A DNA stretch of 32,670 bases from Fibrobacter sp. UWR4 (GCF_003149045.1 NZ_QGDU01000036.1:1-32670), one strand, 5' to 3'. Numbered from the stretch's first letter, positions 1 to 7,718 are shown. Numbers and translations: made by a program. Notes: generated by a model from the letters alone, not told the origin.

Positions 1-23
1 GAACAATCGGCCGAGAAAACGAC

Positions 24-52
24 TTGGATTTCTCACCCCATTAGAGTATATT
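24..52 (+). promoter_or_regulatory. Promoter of the beta-helix surface protein gene
   Basis: A TTGGAT -35 hexamer (24-29) is separated by exactly 17 bases from a TATATT -10 hexamer (47-52). Transcription would start near 59 and leave a leader of about 50 bases before the ATG at 108. The same hexamer types and spacing recur upstream of several other genes here, which supports the call. It is a sequence match only. Confidence 0.55.
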
Positions 53-107
53 TCTAGGCAAGTTAAACAAATTTACTTGGCGACTTAAATTCGCCAGAGA
101 TGAAAAT

Positions 108-2084
108 ATGAGAAAATACCTTTTCACAACCCTCGCAGTAGGCGCTCTCGCAGTAAGTGCGGGGGCGGCTGTTTCTGCGACTTCTGCTACAGATATGGAA
201 AATTTGAAAAATTCCGCAGGCTGTTACGAAATTTCCACTCGAGAAAACCTTGTTGGATTCGCCAATATTGTGAATGGCACTGATGGTTATACACGAAATG
301 TTTCTGCTTGCGGTGTTTTGACCAAGGATATTTACTACAACGAGAATGTTGTTAATTCCGGAAAAAATGGTCTAAATGGTAGTGGCTATGAAGAATGGAC
401 TCCTATCGCTGCGCAGTCAATTGTCGGTAATGACGTGGAGGCTAAGGCCTTTAAGGGAACTTTTGATGGTCAAAATCATGCTGTCTATGGTCTGTATGTG
501 ACTCAGCAGGGGTGGGAACCTAGTTTTATTGGTAATGCTCAGGGTGGCGCTGTCGTCCAAAATTTGAACATTAAGGATTCCTATTTTGCTCCGACTGGTG
601 GTGGTGCTGGGGCAATTATTGGTTCATCGAAGGCCGTGTCTGGTAATACTGCTGCGATTAATATTGATAACTGCTCATTTGATGGTTTCATCAATGGTGG
701 TTCTACCGAGAATAATGGCGGTTTAGTTGGCTCTGTGCAGGCTAGTACGACAGTTAAGATTTCTGATAGTTATAATGAGGGAAGGGTTGTTGGAAAAAGT
801 GATATCGCTGGTCTGGTGGCCATTGTATATTCTGGTGGTTCCTTGGTCCTTGATAACTGTTATAATGCGGGCTACGTTCAAGCAACAAATCGAAATCCCG
901 CTGTAAATCAAATTGTTGCCAATAAGAAAGGCTCTACTAGTGGAGCAAATATTGGTTGTTTGAGTTCGGGTACGGGATCTTCGAACTGTAGTAATGCAGG
1001 TTCCCCGACTAAAGCTGATTCCGCAACCACCGCACTCAACTATCTGAACAACAAGAGCGGTGCAAGCGACATCCAGTCTGAATGGAATACGCTAACCAAT
1101 GATGAAAAAATCGAACGCTTGACTCAAAATGTTGAAGGTATCGTGGTTGATACAGTTTGGTCTACAACCAAGCAACTTTGGATTACTAGAACTACAATCA
1201 AGACACAGTTGGACCTTTCTGAAAATAACGCCCTCATTATCAAGGAAGATGTTGTTGCCGACTCCATTACCTTTGATCGTGATTTCAAGAGTGGAGTTGC
1301 TTCCACCATCATGGTTCCGTTCAACTATAGCGTTGGATCTACCATGAAGGCTAAGTTCTACGAATTTGCTAATGTCTCACAAGATGCTGATGGTGCCTGG
1401 AAGGTGTCTGCTAAGCAGGTGTCTGTGTTGCAAGCTCATACTCCGTATCTGATTGTGCCGACTGCTGATGGCGAACTTACTTTCGTTGGTCCCTTCGTTC
1501 TTTGGGCTAATAACAACGGTGGTGCTTACGAAAAGTCCATCGGCAACACTGCATGGAAGGCAGTTGGCGTCTACACCAAGAAACGTTGGGATGTCGGCGT
1601 AAATGATGAAGAAATCGGTACGATTTACGGCTTTGCTGCACAGGCTAAGAGTGAAAAGAATCCGGGCGACTTCGTTCGCGGTGGTAAGAAGGTTGCAATC
1701 CTTCCGTTGCGTTCTTACCTGAAGTACGATGCCTCCGCTGATAATGAAACTGTTGTTTCTACTCCGGCATTGACCAAGATGCGTGCAATTAGCTCTACTG
1801 AAGTTGCTTCTATTGATGCTTTGCCGCAGAGTCTTTCCGTTGAACTTGAAGATGCTCCGGAAAGAGTTGAAATTATCGAAAGCATCGAAGTTCCGGAAGG
1901 CGAAGAAACTCAGGATGGCGAAGACCTCGGTGAAAAGCCTCTGGGTATCGCTCAGAATCCCATGGTTCGCCCGGATGCACAGAAGGCTGACTGCTGGTTC
2001 AACATCAATGGCCGTAACATGAAGAATAAGCCCAAGTCTCAGGGCGCATTCATCAAGAACGCTACGCCGGTTATCGTCAAGTAA
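108..2084 (+). CDS. Secreted beta-helix (GLUG-like) surface protein with C-terminal sorting-like tail
   Basis: This 658-residue protein starts with a Sec signal peptide (about 1-23). Residues 115-129 (FKGTFDGQNHAVYGL) are the repeat type seen in right-handed beta-helix/GLUG proteins, and GLUG-like units follow at about 203-226 and 235-256. A second part (about 385-550) contains a MVPFNYSVGS...KFYEF region like that of many Bacteroidetes surface proteins. An acidic linker (about 580-625) leads to a final segment (about 630-658) with WFNINGR...GAFIKN...VIVK, resembling the NGR/GxYIxNGxKVVxK tails used by type IX secretion substrates. I infer export to the cell surface; the ligand is unknown. 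A weak GAGA lies before the ATG. The 2098 peptide gene starts 13 bases after the stop and is probably co-transcribed. Confidence 0.8.
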   Translation: MRKYLFTTLAVGALAVSAGAAVSATSATDMENLKNSAGCYEISTRENLVGFANIVNGTDGYTRNVSACGVLTKDIYYNENVVNSGKNGLNGSGYEEWTPIAAQSIVGNDVEAKAFKGTFDGQNHAVYGLYVTQQGWEPSFIGNAQGGAVVQNLNIKDSYFAPTGGGAGAIIGSSKAVSGNTAAINIDNCSFDGFINGGSTENNGGLVGSVQASTTVKISDSYNEGRVVGKSDIAGLVAIVYSGGSLVLDNCYNAGYVQATNRNPAVNQIVANKKGSTSGANIGCLSSGTGSSNCSNAGSPTKADSATTALNYLNNKSGASDIQSEWNTLTNDEKIERLTQNVEGIVVDTVWSTTKQLWITRTTIKTQLDLSENNALIIKEDVVADSITFDRDFKSGVASTIMVPFNYSVGSTMKAKFYEFANVSQDADGAWKVSAKQVSVLQAHTPYLIVPTADGELTFVGPFVLWANNNGGAYEKSIGNTAWKAVGVYTKKRWDVGVNDEEIGTIYGFAAQAKSEKNPGDFVRGGKKVAILPLRSYLKYDASADNETVVSTPALTKMRAISSTEVASIDALPQSLSVELEDAPERVEIIESIEVPEGEETQDGEDLGEKPLGIAQNPMVRPDAQKADCWFNINGRNMKNKPKSQGAFIKNATPVIVK

Positions 2085-2097
2085 GGAGAACGTAAAA

Positions 2098-2274
2098 ATG
2101 ACTATCAAGTTTGAAAAGAAAGATTACGTTGCCCCCGCAATGACTGTTGTTGAAATGAGTGGTGAAGATGCACCGATTCTCTGCAGTTCTTGCATTACCG
2201 ATTGCTATGAAGGTGATGATGATGAAGACGCTCTCTTTGGTTCCATCGGTACCTTTGGTAACGACAAGGCATAA
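2098..2274 (+). CDS. Small 58-residue Cys-containing, acidic peptide
   Basis: This short ORF has a good ribosome site (AAGGAG, 7 bases before ATG) and lies 13 bases after the beta-helix gene, so it is probably its operon partner. The N-terminal half is basic then hydrophobic (FEKKDYVAPAMTVVEM). It is followed by three closely spaced cysteines (CSSCITDC, residues 34-41), an acidic run (EGDDDEDA) and a Gly-containing end. The opening resembles the K-x-Y-x-x-P-x-M-x-V-V-E start of short uncharacterised peptides common in Bacteroidetes. No signal peptide or membrane helix is visible. It could be a leader-plus-core modified peptide precursor or a partner of the surface protein. No modification enzyme lies next to it. 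The function is unknown. Confidence 0.7.
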   Translation: MTIKFEKKDYVAPAMTVVEMSGEDAPILCSSCITDCYEGDDDEDALFGSIGTFGNDKA

Positions 2275-2316
2275 CCCCTGCGATATCACATTTAACATTT
2301 AGAATCTCACAGAAGG

Positions 2317-2347
2317 CTTCCCCGCGCATGCGAGGAAGTTTTCTTTT
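2317..2347 (+). terminator. Intrinsic terminator after the 58-residue peptide gene
   Basis: A hairpin (CTTCC C CGC, loop GCAT, GCG A GGAAG, one internal mismatch) is followed directly by TTTTCTTTT. It sits 43 bases after the stop at 2274. Confidence 0.8.
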
Positions 2348-2372
2348 ATGACAAACAAAATTTGTCATAAAA
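2344..2372. repeat. Perfect 12-bp inverted repeat
   Basis: TTTTATGACAAA (2344-2355) and its exact reverse complement TTTGTCATAAAA (2361-2372) flank a CAAAA spacer. The left arm begins inside the T-run of the preceding terminator. No T-tract follows on either strand, so it is not a simple second terminator. It lies 44 bases upstream of the ispF -35 box and could be a protein-binding site or a 3' stabilising stem. Confidence 0.6.
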
Positions 2373-2415
2373 AGAGGTTCCCGTTTGGGCGTTTTTATGC
2401 GTTTGCGACTTTTTT

Positions 2416-2444
2416 TTGTTAACGCAACAAGATTGTTTTATTAT
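2416..2444 (+). promoter_or_regulatory. Promoter of ispF
   Basis: TTGTTA (2416-2421) and TATTAT (2439-2444) are separated by 17 bases. The predicted start near 2451 leaves a leader of about 40 bases with an AAGAGG ribosome site before the ATG at 2492. Confidence 0.6.
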
Positions 2445-2491
2445 TTTTGCCCATCATTGATGCTCAGTAAAGTCCCCTAAAGAGGTTCTAT

Positions 2492-2977
2492 ATGGATAAG
2501 ATTTATCGTTCTGGCATTGGTTTCGACGTTCACAAGCTGGTGGAAGGTCGCAAGTGCATCATTGGCGGCGTGGACATTCCCTACGAGAAAGGCCTGCTGG
2601 GTCATAGCGATGCCGACGTGCTGCTCCATGCTATTAGCGACGCTCTGCTGGGTGCTGCAGGCCTGGGCGACATCGGAACCTACTTCCCGGATACGGACCC
2701 CGCCTTCAAGGGTGCCGACAGTCTGGAACTTCTCCGCAAGGTAGGCGAGGAAGTGGCAAAGGCTGGTTACGACATCGTGAACATCGACGCTATTGTCATG
2801 TGCGAACGCCCCAAGGTGAACCCCCACAAGGACGCCATGAAGGCAAACATCGCCCGCGTCCTGGGTCTGGATGTAAAGCAGATCGGCATCAAGGGCACCA
2901 CCACCGAAAAGCTGGGCTTCACCGGCCGCGGCGAAGGCATCGCTAGCCAGGCTGTTGCCATGGTCCGCTCTAAATAA
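2492..2977 (+). CDS. ispF: 2-C-methyl-D-erythritol 2,4-cyclodiphosphate synthase
   Basis: IspF converts 4-diphosphocytidyl-methylerythritol 2-phosphate to methylerythritol 2,4-cyclodiphosphate and CMP, a cytosolic step of the MEP isoprenoid pathway. The 161-residue length is normal. The metal-site residues are present: D12 and H14 in GFDVH, and H46 in DVLLHAI. H38-S39-D40 (GHSDAD) and the family motif [14 protein letters not shown] (about 137-150) are also there. The ATG is preceded by AAGAGG. The gene is monocistronic, with its own promoter upstream and a strong terminator downstream. ispD, often adjacent or fused in other bacteria, is not in the window. Confidence 0.97.
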   Translation: MDKIYRSGIGFDVHKLVEGRKCIIGGVDIPYEKGLLGHSDADVLLHAISDALLGAAGLGDIGTYFPDTDPAFKGADSLELLRKVGEEVAKAGYDIVNIDAIVMCERPKVNPHKDAMKANIARVLGLDVKQIGIKGTTTEKLGFTGRGEGIASQAVAMVRSK

Positions 2978-3010
2978 ACCATCGATTTGGTCTCAATACG
3001 AGCTTATCAT

Positions 3011-3043
3011 CTCCTGATTCGTAATCGGGGGGTGTTTTTTTTT
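3011..3043 (+). terminator. Intrinsic terminator of ispF
   Basis: A 9-bp stem (CTCCTGATT/AATCGGGGG, with G-T pairs) around a CGT loop is followed by a tract of nine T (3035-3043). It begins 33 bases after the ispF stop. Confidence 0.85.
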
Positions 3044-3092
3044 GCTCTTTTCAAGCGCTTATAGATCGGCTTAAAAATACAGGAGTGAACAC

Positions 3093-3120
3093 TTGTGCTT
3101 TGTTCGCCTTTTTCTATATT
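3093..3120 (+). promoter_or_regulatory. Promoter of the Na/Pi cotransporter gene
   Basis: TTGTGC (3093-3098) and TATATT (3115-3120) are separated by 16 bases. The start predicted near 3127 gives a transcript leader of about 145 bases, long for this window and consistent with the folded leader described at 3127-3271. Confidence 0.6.
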
Positions 3121-3126
3121 TGGCAG

Positions 3127-3271
3127 TACACTGATAGATGAACAACTACGCCGCGAGTTCGGACTAGCTGAAAGGCAGTGATGATGATCCGATAGCGGCG
3201 CAAACTCTGGCCGGCACGACTGCACCGAATAACATTTGCATCGCGCTTCGCTTAGCCAGAAAGGAATACAT
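3127..3271 (+). promoter_or_regulatory. Structured pseudoknot leader, candidate riboswitch
   Basis: Stem 1 pairs CGCCGC (3149-3154) with GCGGCG (3195-3200). Inside it CGGA (3160-3163) pairs TCCG (3188-3191), and a small hairpin (3164-3178) is capped by a GAAA tetraloop. GAGTT (3155-3159), inside stem 1, can pair AACTC (3203-3207) outside it, which makes an H-type pseudoknot. An alternative stem, TCTGGC (3206-3211) with GCCAGA (3255-3260), shares bases 3206-3207 with the pseudoknot and abuts the AAGGA ribosome site (3261-3265). The two folds exclude each other, as expected for translational control. I do not recognise a named riboswitch class. The downstream gene suggests phosphate or sodium as candidate signals, which is inference. 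Confidence 0.5.
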
Positions 3272-4993
3272 ATGCCCGCTGTGGACATGAAATTGGCTGT
3301 GCTGACGCTTCTCGGCTGTCTTGCACTTTTGATGTACGGTATGAAGACCATGTCCGAAGGTCTTCAGAAACTCACCGGTAACACTCTGCGTACTATGCTG
3401 GGTACCATGACTAAACACCGCGTAATGGGTGTAGCTACTGGTACCGCCGTGACTGCGACTATTCAATCTTCTACTGCTACCACCGTACTTACTGTAAGTT
3501 TCGTTAATGCTGGTCTGCTCACATTGAAGCAGGCCATTTCTATTATCATGGGCGCAAACATCGGTACCACCATCTCCGGATGGATCATGGTGCTGGGCTT
3601 CAAGTTCGACATGCTCTACCTGGTGTACCCCTGCTTCGTGCTGGGCATCATCACCAGCTACTTCAAGAAGAACAGCTCCAAGAGTTTCAGCGAATTCCTG
3701 TTCGGCCTCGCCTTCATGTTGTTCGCCATTACCACCCTCCGCAATACCGGCGCTTCCATGCACCTGGGCGAAATCCCCGCGGTGCAGAACTTTGTGGCCG
3801 CCTGCGGTAACTGGGGATTTGCAAGCACCTTGCTGTTCCTTTTGATCGGTAGCGTCCTCACCATGTGCGTGCAGTCCTCTGCGGCGGTCATGGCGATCAC
3901 CCTCATCCTCTGCTCCAGTGGCGCTCTTGAAATTTACCAGGGCATCGCGCTGGTGATGGGCGAGAACATCGGTACCACCGTCACCTCCAACGTGGTGGCC
4001 TTGAGTGCCTCCACTCAGGCTCGCCGCGCTGCCCTTGCCCACATGCTCTTCAACCTGTTCGGTGTGCTGTGGGTCCTCTGCGTGTTCCATCCCTTCATCA
4101 ACATGGTTTGCGGCATCGTGGGCTTCGACCCCAATGTCAAGCCTTCCACCCCCGAAGAAGTCAAGGCCGCCCAGGACGGCGTCACCTTCGCCGTGGCAGG
4201 CTTCCACACCATGTTCAACGTGGTGAACGTGCTGGTCCTCATCTGGTTCATCAAGCCCATGGAAACCATCATCTGCAAGATTATCAAGGATAAGCCCGAA
4301 GACGACGAGTTCCGCCTCAAGTTCATTTCAGGCGGCATCCTCAGCACTGCAGAACTTTCCATCTTCGAAGCCCGCAAGGAAATCGTTCTCTTTGGTGAAC
4401 GCTGCAAGAAGATGTTCAACATGGTGCCGGACCTGCTGACGACTAAGGATGAAAACGAGTTCACCAAGATTTTTAGCCGCATCGAAAAGTACGAAGGCAT
4501 CAGCGACAGCATGGAAGTTGAAATCGCCAAGTACTTGAACGAAGTCAGCGAAGGTCGCCTCTCTCCGGAAAGTAAGGGCACCATCCGCTCCATGCTTCGT
4601 GAAATTTCCGAAATGGAAAGTATCGGCGACGCCTGCTACAACATGGCCCGCGCCATCAACCACAAGTTCCGTAGCAAGGACGACTTCACCGAAGAACAGT
4701 ACGCCCATATCAACCACATGGTGGAACTCTGCAATGTGGCTCTGGACTACATGATCGAAGTGGAAGAAGGCAAGCCCGGCGCTGACTACAACCGTTCCCG
4801 CAACGTGGAAAACGAAATCAACAACTACCGCAAGAGCCTCAAGGAACGTAACGTGGTCGACATCAACGACAAGAAGTACGACTACCAGATGTCTGTGCAC
4901 TACATGGACGTGATCAATGCTTGCGAGCACTTGGGTGACTACGTCATCAACGTGGTGGAAGCCCGGACCAATAGCAAGAAACGCTCCGTTTAA
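3272..4993 (+). CDS. Na/Pi cotransporter family protein with C-terminal PhoU-like domain
   Basis: This inner-membrane protein of 573 residues has the two inverted repeats of the Na/Pi cotransporter family. Each repeat carries a QSS motif (residues 65-67 and 201-203) and an N-I-G-T-T loop (GANIGTT 94-100, GENIGTT 230-236). The last third (about 345-560) is soluble, helical and PhoU-like, as in the bacterial NptA/YjbB branch. It probably moves phosphate with sodium; direction and role (uptake or overflow export) cannot be read from sequence. I chose the ATG at 3272 because AAGGA lies 7 bases upstream. An in-frame ATG at 3236 has no ribosome site and would add 12 non-membrane residues inside the folded leader. 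A strong terminator follows. Confidence 0.92.
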   Translation: MPAVDMKLAVLTLLGCLALLMYGMKTMSEGLQKLTGNTLRTMLGTMTKHRVMGVATGTAVTATIQSSTATTVLTVSFVNAGLLTLKQAISIIMGANIGTTISGWIMVLGFKFDMLYLVYPCFVLGIITSYFKKNSSKSFSEFLFGLAFMLFAITTLRNTGASMHLGEIPAVQNFVAACGNWGFASTLLFLLIGSVLTMCVQSSAAVMAITLILCSSGALEIYQGIALVMGENIGTTVTSNVVALSASTQARRAALAHMLFNLFGVLWVLCVFHPFINMVCGIVGFDPNVKPSTPEEVKAAQDGVTFAVAGFHTMFNVVNVLVLIWFIKPMETIICKIIKDKPEDDEFRLKFISGGILSTAELSIFEARKEIVLFGERCKKMFNMVPDLLTTKDENEFTKIFSRIEKYEGISDSMEVEIAKYLNEVSEGRLSPESKGTIRSMLREISEMESIGDACYNMARAINHKFRSKDDFTEEQYAHINHMVELCNVALDYMIEVEEGKPGADYNRSRNVENEINNYRKSLKERNVVDINDKKYDYQMSVHYMDVINACEHLGDYVINVVEARTNSKKRSV

Positions 4994-5017
4994 AAGAAGT
5001 CTAAAGAACTTTTTACA

Positions 5018-5043
5018 AAGTCCCCCGTAAGGGGGCTTTTTTT
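5018..5043 (+). terminator. Intrinsic terminator of the Na/Pi cotransporter gene
   Basis: CCCCC, a GTAA loop and GGGGG form a compact stem extended by AAG/CTT with one bulged T, followed by a run of seven T. Confidence 0.9.
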
Positions 5044-5058
5044 ATGTCCGGGGGTATT

Positions 5059-5087
5059 TTGACACTTTTGTGACAGTCGATTATGCT
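5059..5087 (+). promoter_or_regulatory. Promoter of tex
   Basis: A consensus TTGACA (5059-5064) is followed after 17 bases by TATGCT (5082-5087). An overlapping TATATT at 5087-5092 would need a 22-base spacer. The leader of about 80 bases contains a small perfect hairpin (GCCGG-ACTG-CCGGC) before the ATG at 5175. Confidence 0.6.
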
Positions 5088-5174
5088 ATATTCCCTATAC
5101 TCAAGTCAACAGGGCCTTTGGGACCCTCAACCAAAAACGAGCCGGACTGCCGGCAATAGATTGGAATTAGAATT

Positions 5175-7583
5175 ATGGATTTTTCTGCGATTATTGCTGA
5201 AGAACTGAACCTTGAAGTATGGCGTGTCTCTAAGGCACTGGAATTGATGGACCAGGGTGGTACCATCCCCTTTATTGCCCGTTATCGTAAGGACCAGACG
5301 GGTACCTTGAATGAAATTGAACTGCGCGACATTAGCCATCGCCGTGACTACCTTCAGGAACTGACCGACCGTAAGGAAACTATCCTGAAGAGTATCGAAG
5401 AACAGGGCAAGATGACTCCGGAACTGAAGGCTCAGATCGAAGCCTGTAAGGACAAGACCCTGCTGGAAGATATTTACGCTCCCTTCAAGCCCAAGAAGCG
5501 CACCCGCGCAACGATTGCAAAGGAACTGGGCCTGGAACCTCTGGCTCGCCTCATGTGGGCTCAGGAAGAAACTGGCAACACTGCCGAACAGATTGCCCTT
5601 ATCTACCTGTCCGAAGAAAAGGGCCTGGCAGATCCGAAGGCCGCTCTCAAGGGTGCCTGCGACATTCTGGCCGAAGAAGTGGCTGACAATGCCGAATTCC
5701 GTCAGTACCTCCGTGCTGCCGTTGAACGCGAAGGCAAGATGTTCTCCAAGGTCAAGAAGGATTTCGAAGGCCAGGAAACCAAGTTCAAGGATTACTACGA
5801 TTACAGCGAAGCTGTTTCCAAGATTCCCAGCCACCGTATGCTGGCTCTCCGTCGCGGCGAAAAGGAAAAGGTCCTGCGCCTCTCTATCGAAGTGCCTACC
5901 GAAGAACTGGTGGGCTACCTCAAGTCCAAGATTATTAAGGGCCAGACTACCTGGACTCCGTATCTGGAAGCCATGTGCCAGGATGCCTGGGACCGTCTCC
6001 TTGCTCCCAGCATGGAAAGCGAAGTCCGTCTGATCCTGAAGGATGCTGCCGAAGAAGAAGCTTTCAAGGTGTTCAGCAAGAACCTGCAGGATGTGCTGCT
6101 GGCTGCTCCCGCTGGCCACAAGGCTGTGCTTGCCCTTGACCCGGGTTTCCGTACTGGCTGTAAGGTTGCAGTGCTGGACGAAAACGGCAAGTTCATGGAT
6201 CACGGCATTATCAAGCCCCACGAACCGTGGAACGACAAGGCTGGTTCCGCAGTTTACCTCATGGGTCTTATCGACAAGTACAAGATTGACTTGATCGCTA
6301 TCGGTAACGGTACCGCTAGCCGCGAGACGGACGCTTTCTGCGCCGAAATGGCAGCAAAGTTCAAGGGCAAGGTTCCGCCCCGCGTCATCGTGTCCGAAGC
6401 AGGAGCATCCGTATATAGCGCAAGCATGATCGCTATCCAGGAATTCCCCAAGGAAGACGTTACTACCCGTGGTGCAATTTCCATTGGTCGCCGTCTCCAG
6501 GACCCGCTGGCTGAACTGGTGAAGGTTGACCCGCAGTCCATTGGCGTGGGCCAGTACCAGCACGACGTGAACCAGCGCGAACTGAAGAAGCGCCTGGACG
6601 AAGTGGTGGAATCCTGCGTGAACATGGTGGGTGTGGACGTGAACAGCGCCAGCGCTCCGCTGCTCTCTCACGTTGCAGGCCTTAGCTCCACTCTTTCCGA
6701 AGCAATTGTCAAGTATCGTGACGAAAACGGCGCCTATGGCAGCCGTGAAGACCTGAAGAAGGTGAAGGGCTTTGGTCCTAAGGCTTTCGAACAGGCTGCA
6801 GGCTTTATGCGTATCCCGGGTGCAGAAAACCCGCTGGACGACTCCGCTGTCCATCCCGAAAACTACGCCCTCATCGAAAAGATGGCCGAAAAGGTGGGCG
6901 TACCTGTAAAGGATCTGGTGGGTAATGCGGAAGTGGTCAAGGGCATTAACCTCGAAGAATTCCTCAGCGACGAAGTGGGTAAGGAAACCTTGCAGGACAT
7001 CCTGAAGGAATTGAACAAGCCCAGCCGCGACCCCCGTAAGGAATTCCGTTACGCAAAGTTTGACGACAAGATCAAGGACATTAACGACCTCATTACCGGT
7101 AGCTGGATGGAAGGCGTGGTGACTAACGTGGCTAACTTCGGTGCCTTCATTGACATCGGCGTTCACCAGGACGGTCTGGTTCACGTTTCCGAAATCAGCG
7201 ACAAGTTCGTGGAAGACGCAAAGACTGTGCTTACCGTGGGTGACGTGGTGAAGGTCCGTGTTGTCGCCGTAGACGCAAAGCTCAAGCGCATTAGCCTGTC
7301 CATGAAGACTGAACAGGTGGATGGCGTGGCAGGTGCAGGCGCTAACGGTCCTCGTGGCCAGCGTGTTGGCGGTCCCCGTGGTCAGGGCGGTCATGGCAAC
7401 TTCGGTGGCCGTGATAATCGTGGCGGTCGTCCTCAGGGCGGCATCCAGGGCCATGCAACCATCGCCGATCTGAAGGCTCAGATTGCAGGCAAGGGCGCTC
7501 CCGGACAGCAGAAGAAGCCCGGCAACGCACAGCCCGCCAAGATGAACTCCCTCCTCAAGAACATGATGAAGGGACTCAAGTAG
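5175..7583 (+). CDS. tex: Tex family RNA-binding transcription accessory protein
   Basis: Tex proteins are cytosolic nucleic-acid-binding relatives of eukaryotic Spt6. The 802 residues follow the family order: helical Tex N-terminal region (about 1-190), YqgF/RNase H-like domain from about 317 (ALDPGFRTGCKVAV), helix-hairpin-helix region (about 489-552, with VAGLSSTLSEAIV and KVKGFGPKAFEQAAGF), and an S1 RNA-binding domain (about 641-712, with GVVTNVANFGAFIDIG). The tail after about 715 is Gly/Arg-rich, then basic, and ends KNMMKGLK. Such tails are common in this family and probably add RNA contacts. The ribosome site (GGAAT) is weak. The gene has its own promoter and is followed by an unusually elaborate 3' hairpin region and a terminator. 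Confidence 0.95.
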   Translation: MDFSAIIAEELNLEVWRVSKALELMDQGGTIPFIARYRKDQTGTLNEIELRDISHRRDYLQELTDRKETILKSIEEQGKMTPELKAQIEACKDKTLLEDIYAPFKPKKRTRATIAKELGLEPLARLMWAQEETGNTAEQIALIYLSEEKGLADPKAALKGACDILAEEVADNAEFRQYLRAAVEREGKMFSKVKKDFEGQETKFKDYYDYSEAVSKIPSHRMLALRRGEKEKVLRLSIEVPTEELVGYLKSKIIKGQTTWTPYLEAMCQDAWDRLLAPSMESEVRLILKDAAEEEAFKVFSKNLQDVLLAAPAGHKAVLALDPGFRTGCKVAVLDENGKFMDHGIIKPHEPWNDKAGSAVYLMGLIDKYKIDLIAIGNGTASRETDAFCAEMAAKFKGKVPPRVIVSEAGASVYSASMIAIQEFPKEDVTTRGAISIGRRLQDPLAELVKVDPQSIGVGQYQHDVNQRELKKRLDEVVESCVNMVGVDVNSASAPLLSHVAGLSSTLSEAIVKYRDENGAYGSREDLKKVKGFGPKAFEQAAGFMRIPGAENPLDDSAVHPENYALIEKMAEKVGVPVKDLVGNAEVVKGINLEEFLSDEVGKETLQDILKELNKPSRDPRKEFRYAKFDDKIKDINDLITGSWMEGVVTNVANFGAFIDIGVHQDGLVHVSEISDKFVEDAKTVLTVGDVVKVRVVAVDAKLKRISLSMKTEQVDGVAGAGANGPRGQRVGGPRGQGGHGNFGGRDNRGGRPQGGIQGHATIADLKAQIAGKGAPGQQKKPGNAQPAKMNSLLKNMMKGLK

Positions 7584-7647
7584 ATTTGGAAGCACGAATG
7601 CTTGCATTCGTATTTACAAATCTACGGTCCTAGCACACGAAGTGTGC
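7581..7647 (+). repeat. Nested inverted repeats in the tex 3' region
   Basis: Beginning at the tex stop codon, TAGATTTG (7581-7588) pairs CAAATCTA (7617-7624). Nested inside, ACGAATGC (7594-7601) pairs GCATTCGT (7604-7611) around TT. A second hairpin, GCACAC-GAA-GTGTGC (7633-7647), follows. All arms are perfect. They precede the terminator at 7683, so the tex mRNA would end with three consecutive stems. Confidence 0.6.
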
Positions 7648-7682
7648 AAAGGCTTGAGGTAAGTTGCGGTCAATCAAGACTT

Positions 7683-7718
7683 AAAAAAGGCGTCCCGAAA
7701 CAGGGGCGTCTTTTTTTT
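7683..7718 (+). terminator. Intrinsic terminator of tex
   Basis: AAAAAAGGCGTCCC pairs GGGGCGTCTTTTTT through 14 positions, including G-T pairs, around a GAAACA loop. The T-run continues to 7718. It lies 100 bases after the tex stop and 12 bases before the next start codon. Confidence 0.9.

Noticed and set aside
1377-2108. - strand frame of 243 residues opposite the surface protein
   Set aside because: It has no ribosome site or domain, and its composition mirrors the + strand codon bias.
3149-3232. Assignment of the Na/Pi leader to the c-di-GMP-I, fluoride, cobalamin or TPP riboswitch
   Set aside because: Short similarities (GCGCAAA, GATGATGA) do not extend to the conserved cores of these classes, and the stems differ. 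It is left unassigned.
3236-3271. Longer N-terminus of the Na/Pi cotransporter (12 extra residues)
   Set aside because: The upstream ATG lacks a ribosome site and lies in the folded leader, while AAGGA precedes the ATG at 3272.
5087-5101. TATATT and TATACT near 5087-5101 as alternative tex -10 boxes
   Set aside because: Spacing to TTGACA would be 22 and 31 bases; TATGCT at 17 bases fits better.
5127-7607. A very long - strand open frame (826 residues) opposite tex
   Set aside because: It is a mirror of the codon bias of tex. The translation is rich in His/Cys/Leu/Val without domains, there is no ribosome site, and tex on the + strand carries complete family motifs.
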